A stretch of 64,000 nucleotides of DNA from Symbiodinium microadriaticum. Its lineage: Eukaryota; Sar; Dinophyceae; Suessiales; Symbiodiniaceae. A program made the translations under genes and the position numbers. The stretch lies in the NCBI GenBank assembly GCA_001939145.1, contig LSRX01000815.1, positions 2,285 to 66,284 of the forward strand, written 5' to 3'. The notes beneath the pieces were generated by a model. That model did no database searches. It was not told the DNA's origin and saw only the letters and a list, made by a program, of their open reading frames with translations. Positions 39,205 to 46,421 of this stretch are shown here, one piece after another. Each line of letters starts with the position of its first letter. The first letter of the stretch is position 1.

Positions 39205-39649
39205 AAGTAGAAGTAGAAGTAGAAGTAGAAGTAGAAGTAGAAGTAGTAGGAGTAGGAGTAGGAGTAGGAGTAGGAGTAGGAGTAGGAGTAGGAGTAGGAG
39301 TAGGAGTAGGAGTAGGGGGAGTAGGAGTTGTAGTGGCAGGAGTAGCAGCAGCAGCCGCAATAGCAGTAGCAGCAACAGTAGCCGTAGCCGTAGCGTTGGC
39401 AATGGCAGTAGCATAGTAGCAGTGGTCCTCATCGTCGTCGTCGTCGTTCAGAGTGCAAAAGCACCGATTCGGATGATCATAAAATAGCATACTGTCAACC
39501 CTGAATCAGAGCCCGAGAACTTAAGCCCTAGTCCCTGAACCCGATAGCGGGTGCTCTTGTCAGGCAAGTGCAAAATGTACCGAAACCTGCCTGCCCAGTT
39601 CTGGATGCAGGCGAAGAAGATGCCTTCAAAAGTGCACCCGAACTCCCAG
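13751..39649 (+). CDS. Giant IPT/TIG-domain protein gene, many small exons (partial model)
   Basis: A series of short + strand coding islands, each after a CAG/GAG acceptor, reads in order as IPT/TIG domains. The recurring pattern is V-x-S-x-SP-x-x-G-x-x-GG, then V-T-V-x-G-x-x-F-G, then C-V-x-P, then F-x-Y. Clear members: SMSPTIGSMLGG (14.1 kb), NSVVPSV then NVTLLGFNFG (15.7 and 16.8 kb), GGAIVTVRGIGFGSS (20.8 kb), RCVIP (21.3 kb), NVTAMSPREGNAGETRL (23.3 kb), VQCVVPEFEASTVP (25.5 kb), IDSVSPDSISKGGG (26.3 kb), LECIVPN (38.4 kb). Reading phase agrees across most neighbouring exons when GT, GC and GA donors are allowed. IPT/TIG repeats are typical of large extracellular receptor or adhesion proteins. 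N and C termini were not found. It could join the similar exons after 46 kb, but two unrelated genes lie between. Confidence 0.6.
14102..14141 (+). CDS. Exon: start of IPT/TIG domain (SMSPTIGSMLGG)
   Basis: Reads VGSMSPTIGSMLGG after an ACAG acceptor; this is the signature opening of an IPT/TIG domain. A GC donor at 14142 gives the right phase for the exon at 14665; an alternative GC donor is at 14150. Confidence 0.6.
14665..14762 (+). CDS. Exon: IPT/TIG middle (NNITVYHHSG)
   Basis: After CCAG, reads TANNITVYHHSG and continues to APLVLGKQVCA. Joined to the preceding exon it gives GGT-x-x-x-ITV, the usual IPT second strand. GC donor at 14763, phase 0. Confidence 0.5.
15640..15734 (+). CDS. 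Exon: IPT domain end and start of the next
   Basis: After GCAG, reads VNGQRYMNDGSQIVFTYSRP then TPIVNSVVPSV. F-x-Y followed by I-V-N-S-V-V-P is the classic junction between consecutive IPT domains. GC donor at 15735. Confidence 0.65.
16791..16854 (+). CDS. Exon: IPT second strand (GNVTLLGFNFG)
   Basis: Reads PLPLRGNVTLLGFNFG then LLKRQ and meets GTGGGG. Phase 2 entry agrees with the exon ending at 15734. This is a strong IPT motif. Confidence 0.65.
17085..18433. other. Probable intron with ATC microsatellite
   Basis: Contains an (ATC/GTC)n block at about 17999-18110. The frames through it encode poly-His, poly-Ser or poly-Met. No convincing exon was found. Confidence 0.45.
18434..18473 (+). 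CDS. Putative exon FSFQDIYNEDCGS
   Basis: A T-rich tract and CAG precede FSFQDIYNEDCGS; a GC donor lies at 18474. Its phase does not match the exon at 16854, so an exon is probably missing between them. Confidence 0.35.
18840..18892. repeat. ATC microsatellite
   Basis: Tandem ATC triplets with few interruptions. Confidence 0.85.
19470..19552. repeat. Two tandem copies of a 41-43 base element
   Basis: GATTATATTCTTTATGGTTA is repeated, each copy followed by TTAGGCCC or TTAAGGCCC. The right end AAGGCCCTATA resembles the GGCCCCTA element family seen in several introns. Confidence 0.7.
19868..20190. repeat. Cluster of degenerate TTTAGGG then CCCTAAA heptamers
   Basis: TTTAGGG-type units in one orientation (about 19868-19980) are followed by CCCTAAA-type units (about 19995-20190), forming a loose inverted arrangement inside a presumed intron. 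Confidence 0.75.
20803..20865 (+). CDS. Exon: IPT second strand (GGAIVTVRGIGFGSS)
   Basis: Acceptor ACAG at 20802, 21 codons EGGAIVTVRGIGFGSS through SAVTSQ, GC donor at 20866. GG-x-x-V-T-V-x-G-x-x-FG is the IPT/TIG hallmark. Phase 0 in and out. Confidence 0.7.
21176..21283 (+). CDS. Exon: IPT third part, ends RCVIP
   Basis: Reads GLDFKVKVFPDAKSPSP and later LAPLRCVIP, with GT at 21284. Phase 0 at both ends, matching both neighbours. The exact acceptor (21175 or 21178) is uncertain. Confidence 0.6.
21622..21711 (+). CDS. Exon: IPT fourth part (VVFVTRKLTLNVEK)
   Basis: After GCAG, reads VVFVTRKLTLNVEK and continues to SSPFAVC; a GC donor lies at 21712, or a GT donor earlier after VEK. It continues RCVIP from the previous exon in phase. 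Confidence 0.55.
21712..23296. other. Probable intron; possible small exon near 22060
   Basis: A frame at about 22059-22120 reads DIMTNLISAAHKCGTGPDP but has no clear domain. A GGCCCCTAC-type element ends near 22430, and CCCTAAA-type heptamers lie at about 23185-23280. Confidence 0.35.
23297..23386 (+). CDS. Exon: start of IPT domain (VTAMSPREGNAGETRL)
   Basis: After CCAG, reads DCNHKAFRAYVTP then NVTAMSPREGNAGETRL. A GA donor at 23387 gives phase 0, matching the next exon. Confidence 0.6.
23431..23690. repeat. GGTA and TA microsatellites
   Basis: A (GGTA)n run at about 23601-23638 and a TA run at about 23675-23692, within a presumed intron. Confidence 0.8.
24498..24549 (+). CDS. Exon: IPT part (DNISITINMPDGYAEPLG)
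   Basis: After CAAG, 17 codons from DNISITINM to AEPL plus one base, then a GT donor. Entry phase 0 and exit phase 1 agree with both neighbours. Confidence 0.6.
24650..24790. repeat. CTG-rich triplet repeat
   Basis: Imperfect CTG/CCG/ACG triplets within the intron after 24549. Confidence 0.8.
24979..25007 (+). CDS. Small exon: IPT part (AGNISVFLG)
   Basis: 29 bases after CAAG read AGNISVFLG; GC donor at 25008. Phase 1 in, phase 0 out. Between its neighbours it gives a smooth IPT reading into VQCVVP. Confidence 0.45.
25511..25558 (+). CDS. Exon: IPT part (VQCVVPEFEASTVPIK)
   Basis: Exactly 16 codons between CCAG and a GC donor. C-V-V-P-x-x-x-x-x-T-V-P is the usual fifth-strand pattern of IPT/TIG domains. 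Confidence 0.7.
25745..25860. repeat. CCCTAAA-type heptamer tract
   Basis: About a dozen degenerate CCCTAAA/CCCTAAT units in one orientation, next to a GGCCCCTAC element end at 25732-25744, inside an intron. Confidence 0.8.
26198..26320 (+). CDS. Exon: IPT end and next IPT start
   Basis: 41 codons between GCAG and a GC donor (26321): GDPKKPETPKDPGFSFSP, then LLTIDSVSPDSISKGGGK. F-S-F-S-P closes one domain and I-D-S-V-S-P-x-S-x-x-x-GGG opens another. Phase 0 both ends. Confidence 0.7.
26968..27000 (+). CDS. Putative small exon (DVDLATFNLSE)
   Basis: 33 bases after TCAG with a GC donor; phase 0 both ends. It fits between GGGK and the next exon, but is short enough to be chance. Confidence 0.35.
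27115..27355. repeat. Poly-C/poly-G runs
   Basis: Runs of C near 27121-27180 and runs of G and T near 27305-27352, arranged as rough inverted copies (ATTAATCGGGGG against CCCCCCTCCCC). A further copy of ATTAATCAGAGGGGG is near 27420. Confidence 0.65.
27505..27596 (+). CDS. Exon (NWGTMDLEVSLWDTEARM)
   Basis: After a CCAG acceptor, reads DSANWGTMDLEVSLWDTEAR and on to SVDWTP. A GA donor at 27597 gives phase 2, matching the next exon. No separate domain name is recognised. Confidence 0.5.
28791..28823 (+). CDS. Small exon (NNDNYRTFNC)
   Basis: A pyrimidine tract and CCAG precede NNDNYRTFNC. A GA donor at 28824 matches the next exon; a GT donor at 28831 is the alternative. Confidence 0.45.
29084..29145 (+). 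CDS. Exon (KNVRFDVSRHTTAPP)
   Basis: After GGCAG, reads KNVRFDVSRHTTAPPSTTVQ; GC donor at 29146. Entry phase 2, exit phase 1, both matching neighbours. Confidence 0.45.
29924..29959. repeat. TC dinucleotide microsatellite
   Basis: Uninterrupted TC run inside an intron. Confidence 0.9.
30235..30298 (+). CDS. Exon (FLDCRYFERRTEKLLGAIHL)
   Basis: After ACAG, 20 codons FLDCRYFERRTEKLLGAIHL, then a GT donor. Phase 1 in, phase 2 out, agreeing with both neighbours. Confidence 0.55.
30781..30921 (+). CDS. Exon (AFTFRNSHTPNIELMYTLPE) with acidic tail
   Basis: After GCAG, reads KSAAFTFRNSHTPNIELMYT and ends in a Gly/Asp-rich stretch made by GGTGAT triplets; GC donor at 30922. The triplet tract inside a coding exon suggests repeat expansion within the gene. 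Confidence 0.6.
30922..33240. other. Probable introns, exons not resolved
   Basis: Contains a TG/TA microsatellite at about 31200-31255. Coding-like pieces exist, but none has both a motif and phase agreement. Confidence 0.4.
33241..33290 (+). CDS. Putative exon (DELWLPGDRVFLRVSSP)
   Basis: After TGCAG, reads DELWLPGDRVFLRVSSP in a frame that stays open to the TAG at 33358. The 3' end is arbitrary; several donors follow. Confidence 0.35.
33780..33880. repeat. CCCTAAA-type heptamer tract
   Basis: Degenerate CCCTAAA/CCCAAA units directly upstream of the exon at 33907; the complementary TTTAGGG orientation follows that exon at about 34006-34075. Confidence 0.75.
33907..33960 (+). CDS. Exon (ELMADPDSSYLVNITFEG)
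   Basis: A pyrimidine tract and ACGAG precede ELMADPDSSYLVNITFEG; GT at 33961. It is flanked on both sides by telomere-like heptamers in opposite orientations. It reads on into the exon at 38350. Confidence 0.55.
34780..35330. repeat. Divergent arrays of an 11-base motif around a triplet core
   Basis: GTAACGGGAAC-type units occur at about 34789-34885, and their complement GTTCC-GTTAC at about 35210-35320. Between them lies a CTG/CTA triplet tract (about 34980-35095). AGAGTCAAAGG occurs just left (about 34760) and just right (about 35332) in the same orientation. Confidence 0.7.
35331..38349. other. No resolved exon; AT-rich triplet tract inside
   Basis: An (AAT/AGT/CAT)n region lies at about 37622-37772. 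No domain motif was recognised elsewhere. A frame at about 38098-38190 (HIRFDSDECDDEDNATNLL) looks coding-like but is open in two frames. Confidence 0.4.
38350..38391 (+). CDS. Exon: IPT part (VSGTYSSLECIVPN)
   Basis: After CCAG, reads VSGTYSSLECIVPN and meets GTGGCT. S-L-E-C-I-V-P is the IPT/TIG strand pattern, and the phase agrees with the exon ending at 33960. Confidence 0.55.
38690..39445. repeat. 750-base compound triplet-repeat block
   Basis: Successive runs of AGC, CGT, AGT, AGA and AGG triplets. One strand is open in all three frames, giving poly-Thr, poly-Leu and similar proteins, which I reject. Confidence 0.95.
39564..39649 (+). CDS. Exon (KMYRNLPAQFWMQAKKMPSK)
   Basis: After TCAG, reads KCKMYRNLPAQFWMQAKK then VHPNSQ and a GTGACA donor. 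Its start could instead be 39568, which restores phase 0 with the previous exon. This is the last exon I can place in this gene. Confidence 0.5.
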
Positions 39650-39894
39650 GTGACAACGCCTGAGGTGGTGTCGGGAGTGTCGGAGTCTGTTGTTGGGAGC
39701 TCAGATATCTCGGCCTGGGTGTGCGCAGGGTTTGGACCCGTTTCCGAAAGGGCTCAGGGTCTGGGAGATATCGGAGTTAACATTTGGGGCTATGTGTTCG
39801 GAGGCCTTGGGCCGATTGTGGATACAGGAATGGCTCAGGGTCCAGGGATTAGAGTCTTGGATGCATAGGCTGCACGGGCCTTAACGGTAAGGTT

Positions 39895-40085
39895 CGGGAT
39901 GTGTACATATATATCAATATGTCTATATATATATATATTCTATTATACATACATACATACATACATACATACATACATACATACATACATACATACTACA
40001 CATGCATACATACATACATGCATGCATGCATACATACATACATACATATGCGGACATACAACACCCTATACGAATATATAGATGT
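39895..40085. repeat. TA and ACAT microsatellites
   Basis: A TA run near 39910-39940, then ACAT/GCAT repeats to about 40050. Confidence 0.9.
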
Positions 40086-41149
40086 ACTGTAGGGTTTGGG
40101 TCCTACGGTCATCTCTGATTCTTAGGACTTGGGGTTCGACGTTTGGGGTATCTGGGGTTTACGGGAGGGTTCAGGGCCTAGATTGTGGGGCATACACGCT
40201 TAGAGGATTTGGATGTAGGTGTCGTGGTGGGAATTCGCAGGATGAGTGCGCTTTAGAAGCCTCTCGACTTTTGGGCAGGGTCCTTGGGGCCTCGGATCTG
40301 TAAGGCAGCTTTCCTGCTTGAGCCTCCATCCATCCGCGCTTCTCTCCATTCAGACAAGCCAACTTCGACCCGAACCCAACCGCACGAGTCCCCATGCCAC
40401 CTGATGCTTCTGAAGACCTGCACGCTCGAATCAATGATGATTCGGGTCAATGCTCCGCGGCTTTTCCAAAGCCCTCCTACACCTTCAAACTTTCCAACGG
40501 TTCGAAGAAGCTTGCGAACCGGATCCCTGAAGCCTACAGAACCCCAAAGCCTCATCATCTCCTAAAGCCCGAAAGCCCCAATCAAATCCTCGCCTGGTTT
40601 CCTCCGAGGTTTTGCCCGCGGCACGTGTCATCTCCCGCAATGCCGGCTTGGCCACCGTGGCCACGCCCGCTCGCATCCCTGAGTGCTGGTGCAGAGCTAG
40701 TTGCCGAACTAGTAAGAGTCAGTCCAGGTCCTGGCATGCTCAGAACTTAGACATGCAGTGAGCAAGTCACCGAAACTTTAATCTTGCTTGGTTCATAGAG
40801 CATGGTCGCTGCTGGTCGCTTCAAAATTCCCGATGCTGCACTCCCACGAATGTGCGTGAGAGACTATAGACTTTGGACATCTTTGGAATGATATAGCGAA
40901 TAGCGATGCAATCCTGCGAGGGAAGGGAAGACTTCAGCCTTAGGGGCAGGGTTCTCCTGATCACAGCGAACTAGAGAGTGCTGGCAAAAACGAAAGGTTT
41001 ATAGAGACAGAGGCCGATGTTTCGTGGCAAGGGACGTGGTTACAAGTATTCAGTATTCATGTGTGCGAACGTGCCCGACAAACTTGGCCACCTCAAGCCT
41101 GCTCGCCCTGCCTTCCGACCACTCTCCAGAGCCTCACCGTGTCTCATCC
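40086..41149. other. No recognised gene
   Basis: Overlapping + and - open frames around 40253-40750 are present without recognisable domains. A good pyrimidine tract and CCAG at 41126-41129 precede the next gene and could be its trans-splice acceptor. Confidence 0.4.
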
Positions 41150-41830
41150 ATGGCGTTGCCTATGAAGAAGACCGTGATGAAGGCAATGAAGTCCACGGCC
41201 ATGAAGGCCAAGGCCATGAAGCGAACGAAGGCCGGTCCTTGCAGGGGCACGCTGTTGTTCTGCTTGTTTTTGTTGCCCTGCAGCAGTCAGGTGATGAAGA
41301 AGAAAGCCGTCAGCAAAATCGTCGTGGCAAGCTGGCCAAGGCAGCTGTCTTCCAGGGCCGCAAGGAGACCTTGGTGACATGTTGCAGAAAGTCCAGCTAA
41401 TTAGGCGCGCTTGGCCACAAGCCGTAGGCTGCAGGCATGATGTCCCCGTACAGGTAGCTTCACGAGCTGTTTCAAGCATGCAGCTCTGCGAGGAGAAGAC
41501 TTCGACAGGCCTCCAGAAGATGCACCTCATGAAGAACAAGTATGGCAAGGCAGGGGTGCTCTGCATTGCAGTTGCTAGCATCCTTCGGCAAATCTGGATG
41601 AACGATTTAGCGGGAGTCCTCCGAACGTGGGGGATCTCCGAAATCAACAGGTGGTCAGCAAGAAGAAGCACGCCAGCGGCAAGCAGTTCCAGAAGTTGGG
41701 GCAGAAGTGGATCAGCGCGGTGATGACTGCGAGAAAAGAGCTGGGCATGAAAGGCTTTTGCGCGGTAGGCGGCAAGAGTGCCCAGGGCAAGGCGCTCTAT
41801 GCCAAGGCCAAAGCGCTTTATGCAGCATGA
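41150..41830 (+). CDS. Dinoflagellate histone-like protein (HCc/HLP family), four exons, one frame break
   Basis: Small basic DNA-binding protein of about 130 residues that helps condense dinoflagellate chromosomes in place of most nucleosomes. Exons: 41150-41230, 41291-41364, 41493-41549, 41651-41830. Introns are GC-AG, GA-AG and GC-AG. The order is the typical Met/Lys-Ala rich N terminus (MKKTVMKAMKSTAMKAKAMK), then KKKAVSKI, RGKLAKAAVFQGRK, EKTSTGLQK, MKNKYGK, VVSKKKHASGK and the conserved C terminus KGFCAVGGKSAQGKALYAKA. Within exon 2, KKKAVSKI and RGKLAKAAVF lie in different frames and need one extra base near 41321-41325; everything else is in frame. It is either a sequence or assembly error or a recently broken copy of a usually multicopy family. 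The first ATG is at 41150; 41162 is an alternative. Confidence 0.85.
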
Positions 41831-42002
41831 GCGTGACGGGGCTCGTTTGCTTTCGTGGTAGTTCACGGAGCAGGCCGTCCTCGCGCCGGAGCTGTCGGGG
41901 CTAGGGGTGTACAGCCGATCTCGTGCTCTTGGAGATCCGACCGGTTTCGAAGCATTGAAACGCAGCGAAAACAACCTGCAGCCCACCGCATGCGTGACCC
42001 AG

Positions 42003-42004
<2 letters not shown>

Positions 42005-42042
<38 letters not shown>

Positions 42043-42058
42043 CTCTTGCTCCGTCTCT
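42005..42058. repeat. CT microsatellite
   Basis: Long CT run with a few substitutions, downstream of the histone-like gene. Confidence 0.9.
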
Positions 42059-43065
42059 CTACTGGAGATCCTTCTCATCTAATTCCTGGCATTCTTGTGC
42101 ATGCCTTCCTGAGGTCTGCTTCTATGGCGTTGGAGAGGCTCATTTCGAGGCTGGCCCTGTCTGCGTTTGGATTCTTTGTGGCCAAGGGCAGTGCCGCGAT
42201 GGCCCAGCATAGTTTCATTGCACCGATGAATCCTCATCCCGACCCCCCTCGAAATGAAGATCCTGTGCTCTGACCCTGTGCTCTGACGGTCGCCGCATGT
42301 TGTGGCTTCAGGTGGGTCATCCAACTTGCGTCACGGCCTTCGACGATGATCCGGAGATCGTGGGAGGACAGTGGACGAACTGCCATGGTAGTGAGGTAGG
42401 GCAGAAGTCCCAGAATCTTGCGCCGTGGATGCCGACTTTACATGTACAGCTCTGGGGCTTTGCTGTTACTTCCGTTTTGGCGGCAAAAGTCATTGTTGCA
42501 TGCCTGTGCTTCAAGATTCTCCACTCCAAAATGACTCGCAAAGCCGTTAGTTGCAACGCTTCTTGCCATACGTGCAGGAACCACAGGTACCAATTGCCAT
42601 GTTGGCTGGATGCCCAGTGGAAATGGCGCGGCATAGTCTGTGTCAGTTGTCGTTGTTCTGGCTCGGCTTTGACTGCGGGCAGAGAGGCTGTGGAATTGTG
42701 CTTCCCGGTAACCCCTGCAAGAATGATGCATGCCCGCAGAAGTCTGTTTTCAGAAGCTGCACTTGAGTTTTGGAATGCTCTTGCCTGAAGCTGTCAAGGT
42801 GTGGACTTTGGGCCATTCACGAATGGCCGTGTCGAGAAGATCCGCTGGCATCCGCTCTATGACGACTTGGAGGCTCGTTCGCTGCCACCGCCTCTTTGGC
42901 GGAGCACAGCTGCAGTTTGAATCTTCGCGGTTCCTGACGGAAAGGGAGCGGCTGCATTGGCTCAAGCTTCGCCGCTTCGATGTGCCAGCTTCCCGCGCCG
43001 GCGTTGGAGTTGAAGACCTTGTGAGCCATAGACCAGTCAGCGACAGGACCCTGCTGGCAGAAGGC
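42059..43065. other. No confident gene
   Basis: A possible exon at about 42312-42395 reads VTAFDDDPEIVGGQWTNCHG after TTCAG but has no recognised family. A 163-codon frame runs through it; the later part looks random. Confidence 0.35.
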
Positions 43066-43152
43066 GCTGGTAAGGTGTACATCCTCGAAATCAATACATC
43101 CATATACATCCACAACCACTGCGGCTACCGTGGCGCAGACGCTGATGAAGGC
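43066..43152 (+). repeat. Upstream copy of a segment of the binding-protein gene
   Basis: Nearly the same sequence as 43567-43643 (GCTGGTAAGGTGT-CATCCTCGAAATCAAT ... ACTGCGGCTACCGTGGCGCAGAC), but with ten extra bases after CATCC, which changes the frame. It is probably a remnant of a tandem duplicate. Confidence 0.8.
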
Positions 43153-44049
43153 CTTCGTCGTCGCCTGCACCATGGTAGCCGCGGTGGCTTCATGGGCTGC
43201 TCTGGTGACTGCGTAGCTCTTCGTGCGCAGCTCAATGCAGTTCACTTCCCGGCCACCATCGACAACGGCAACCTTCAGACTGCGGAGTACATCAAATTCA
43301 CAGCGGGCTTCTTCAATCTGGAGGCGGCTGCGAACCAGTTCTTTGATGCCACCGTGGCAGCCTACACCGCCAATGCTGGCCAAAGCAACGGTCCAAAGGT
43401 TGCGTGGATTGAATACAATTCGCGGGGTGCCCTGCCGTCCTATCGGGTGAGCATGGCGGCGTACAGAGCACAGATGGTCGACGCGGAGGCAGGCCGCATA
43501 GTGAACGGCAACGACCTGCTTGCACAGGGCATGGCCGTTAGAGACATCGTGGCTAGCAACCCGGCAGCTGGTAAGGTGTGCATCCTCGAAATCAATGCAT
43601 CTGAAGCCACTGCGGCTACCGTGGCGCAGACACTGACGAAGGCGCTTCATCGGCTTCTACTCCACGGTAGCCGCACTGGTGTCGGATGCGCTGAGCGACG
43701 TAGACATCGTGGTTGGTGAGACGTATGCACCAATTCCCAGAACGTACACCTTTACCAGCTTCCTCACTGGTTTCCACCTCACAGAAGCGAGCAACCTGAA
43801 GTTGGTGAAGGCCGGTGGGTAATGCGATGTAGTGAGCAGAATCCAGAGATATCCAGAGCATCTGAGCTTGAGGCCCCTACATTAGTCTTGAGCTTGCTGT
43901 GGATCCTACCCAAGTCGCCAGGACAGAATGGTCTTGCGCTGGGATGGCACTTGAGCGAGTCGGACGGTTTGGATTGGTTTGTGCGCCGGCCTGATGATTT
44001 CCAGGAGGATTTGGGTCTTCGCCGATGGCTAGATATGGCTAAATCCTAG
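43145..44049 (+). pseudogene. Substrate-binding-protein-like gene with three frame breaks
   Basis: Resembles periplasmic/iron-type (TroA-like) substrate-binding proteins found in dinoflagellates. An N-terminal signal-like stretch (MKAFVVACTMVAAVASWAAL, 43145 on) is followed in another frame by FPATIDNGNLQTAEYIKF, GFFNLEAAANQFFDATVAAY, GPKVAWIEYNS and SYRVSMAAYRAQMVDAEAG. After a further frame change near 43644 come ALSDVDIVVGETYAP and TYTFTSFLTGFHL. A GC-AG intron (43811-43921) leads to RMVLRWDGT, then after a third change near 43951 LSESDGLDWFVRRPDDFQED. Each break is one base. Three breaks in 0.8 kb favour a pseudogene; base-calling errors are the alternative. Family assignment is from remembered motif order and is moderate. 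Confidence 0.5.
43811..43921 (+). other. GC-AG intron carrying an AGGCCCCTACAT element end
   Basis: 111 bases between LKLVK and RMVLRW. It contains AGGCCCCTACATTAG at 43871-43885, the same end motif found at several other loci. Confidence 0.55.
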
Positions 44050-46326
44050 CCACAAGAATGTGCATCATGAAGTCGTTGCAGGGTCTGACAGGTCTCGAAA
44101 ACTGTCTTGTGCCACGAAAACAGGTGGACATTCGAATTGTCGCCATGAATGAAGCCAACGTGGAAGCAGCCGAGGAATCGCTAGGCAGGAGGCGGGGCTC
44201 TCAGGAGCTCAAGGCCGTGCCTGCCCCATGCTTGCCATCCTTGCCACGATTGCATCTTTGGCACTCTGGCTGTGCTGAACCGCTGAGCCCTTTTTTCCAA
44301 AGATTTTGACCTGCACCTCTAAGCAGAAGCGAGGAGCAGTGAGGCCATCCATTACGGAGTGGCCGAAGTGAGGGGCTGTGTTGTTCAGTTTATTCGGAGA
44401 ATATGACCGTGGGCAGGCTAATCAGGCTAATCAGTGGTCTGTTTAAACGGTATATTGGGGTTCCTGCAGTTCCTGCAGGGAATCACATGCATTCGTATTC
44501 GGGTGCATTGTCGCGGTATCAAGATGTACATGTAGCACATAAAGAGACGGCCAGCCTGTATCCAGAGTCACTTCTTAAAGGGGGCGACGTTTTAGCGTTC
44601 CCTCGTCCTTTTTGACTTGAGACGTCCCGAAGCCGAATGCCGTCTGTACATCCTACAGATGAGCAGCGACAGCAACAACCGATGGATTTACAACATGCGT
44701 ACTCGAGTAGGGCCAGCAACGCTACAATCGTGGTGGTGCTGGGCAGTGTTTCAGTCATCTCGCAAGTACACCAGCAGCGGCAGCTGTACATGTGCTCTGC
44801 TCCTTGAGCAGGGCCCTGCGCGCAGTGAGGCGCAAAAGAGAGCTATCAAACCAGCCACTCTGGATACTATGATGCGCAATATTATAATGCATTCGAGCTT
44901 GGCATACTGCACTCTAGCCTACTGTAAATGATCTATGATGTACCATGCTATTGCCAGGAAGAAGCTCAGAGACACCGAACTCAGCTCTCAAAGCAGGCCG
45001 AGCTCTACATCAACTCCAAGATCCAGATCGGCCAGCTAAGCGCATCGCAGACCTGCGACGAGCTGAGTACGGGCCCCGGCGCCGATTCGCGCAATAAGTG
45101 GACAGTTCTCTACATCAGGGTCCCTTTTAGGGTCCGTCTTATAAGGTGCCCTACTATATCGGGGCCTAAAACGGGACCCTACTTTCGAGAACTGCCCAAG
45201 TGCTTATATTACTATGCAACGATGTACAACCACAGGCATAGACGTAGCGTCTCGATACACGTTGCAGAACAGGGAATAGGAGACAAAGGCGGATACCTTT
45301 ATGCAACCCCATCTCGCGTCATGTTGGTCTTCATTTTGAAAGCTCCGACATTTACACAGAAAGGAGGCAATTGCTGAATCACGAGTACCCTGCAAACCAA
45401 TGTTAAACCCGAAACCCTGCCATCCTACTCGCCAGAGCGCAGCATCCCTTTGCTTCTTGAGGCTACGGATGGCGTGGAGTGGAGTATATGGGCTGCCAGG
45501 CCTCAGAATCCACCTTAGGGCTCTGGGTTTAACTTTTTAACTGTTCCGACTGGCACCATCCTGCCATCATCTGTGCGTTTGCTTCGCTGCTTCACCCACG
45601 GCCAACGCTGCCCTGAACGTACATCCCACACCCTGGACCCAGAAACCTGATCAAGTGTTGCCGAGTGCGCAGGATGTCAGCGAGAAGGGCAATCCATGTG
45701 TAGGCCCGGGCCACGGGGCGCACGGATCCTGCACCGCCAATCTTTCCTCAAGGTAGAGTTGGGTTTTGTCAAAGGCCAATCTTTGCTGGGAGCCCTGTGA
45801 CCACTAAGGCTGGGATGGTGCTTGCCTCAGGATTGAGATTTCAGCCGCAGGTGTAAACGAGGTTTTCGAAATATGCATGGCAGTCGCATGCATGTTCGTC
45901 TCGTTCCTTTGTGCTTTTTGGGTAGTTTTCTTTGCTGTCAAGACAAACCTTCATTCAGGCCTCGCCCAGTGCTACAAAAGTTCTTTGGACGTTAGCCTGG
46001 ATGCCTGCAATCACCATCCGGCCAGCAAACAAAGATGAGCAGTCCGGATTGTCAGGGACCGCTTCTGTGATTTATTGTTATTGGTTGTGGCTGATTTGGC
46101 CGCCTGGCCTGACAGACTGACTGGCAAGCTCATAGATCCTGAACCCTAGACCCCACGGCTGGCACAAACGTGGCGTGATTGTCGGACGTGTTAACTTAAC
46201 GCTTTGATAGCAAGTCTACGTATTTGCATTCATTGCCATTTGTTTGCGTGTGCGCCGCATTCCACTCCTCTTCAGAAGCTCAAGCGTCCTTGAATTGTCC
46301 AGTTTTCTGCCAAAGCACGTGCCAGC
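44050..46326. other. No recognised gene; inverted-repeat element at 45118-45180
   Basis: Short open frames only. A 63-base element with ends AGGGTCCCTTTT and AAAACGGGACCCT lies at 45118-45180. Confidence 0.45.
45118..45180. mobile_element. Miniature inverted-repeat element
   Basis: Ends AGGGTCCCTTTTAG and TAAAACGGGACCCT are near-perfect inverse complements over 12-13 bases, with the internal palindromic ends AGGGTCC and GGGGCC. No convincing target duplication is visible. Confidence 0.6.
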
Positions 46327-46421
46327 ATGCCGTGCTCCAGTTTCCGTGGCCCGTGCTCTGCGATGGTGTTGTTCTCCGCTTGCTCAGCCCTGCGAGAGGA
46401 CATGAACAAGTCCCACATCCA
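46327..46421 (+). CDS. Possible N-terminal exon with signal-peptide-like start
   Basis: ATG follows a pyrimidine-poor CCAGC; reads [20 protein letters not shown] then [15 protein letters not shown] donor at 46422 would match the phase of the exon at 47090. The frame then runs into the ATC repeat, which I take as intron. Confidence 0.3.

Noticed and set aside
38687-39490. Long minus-strand open frame of 267 codons (and similar ones at 10592-11335)
   Set aside because: It is open only because triplet repeats lack stops; it encodes Thr, Leu or Ala homopolymers.
42297-42788. 163-codon plus frame
   Set aside because: The first 30 codons look exon-like but the remainder has no coherent pattern, and the minus strand is also open.
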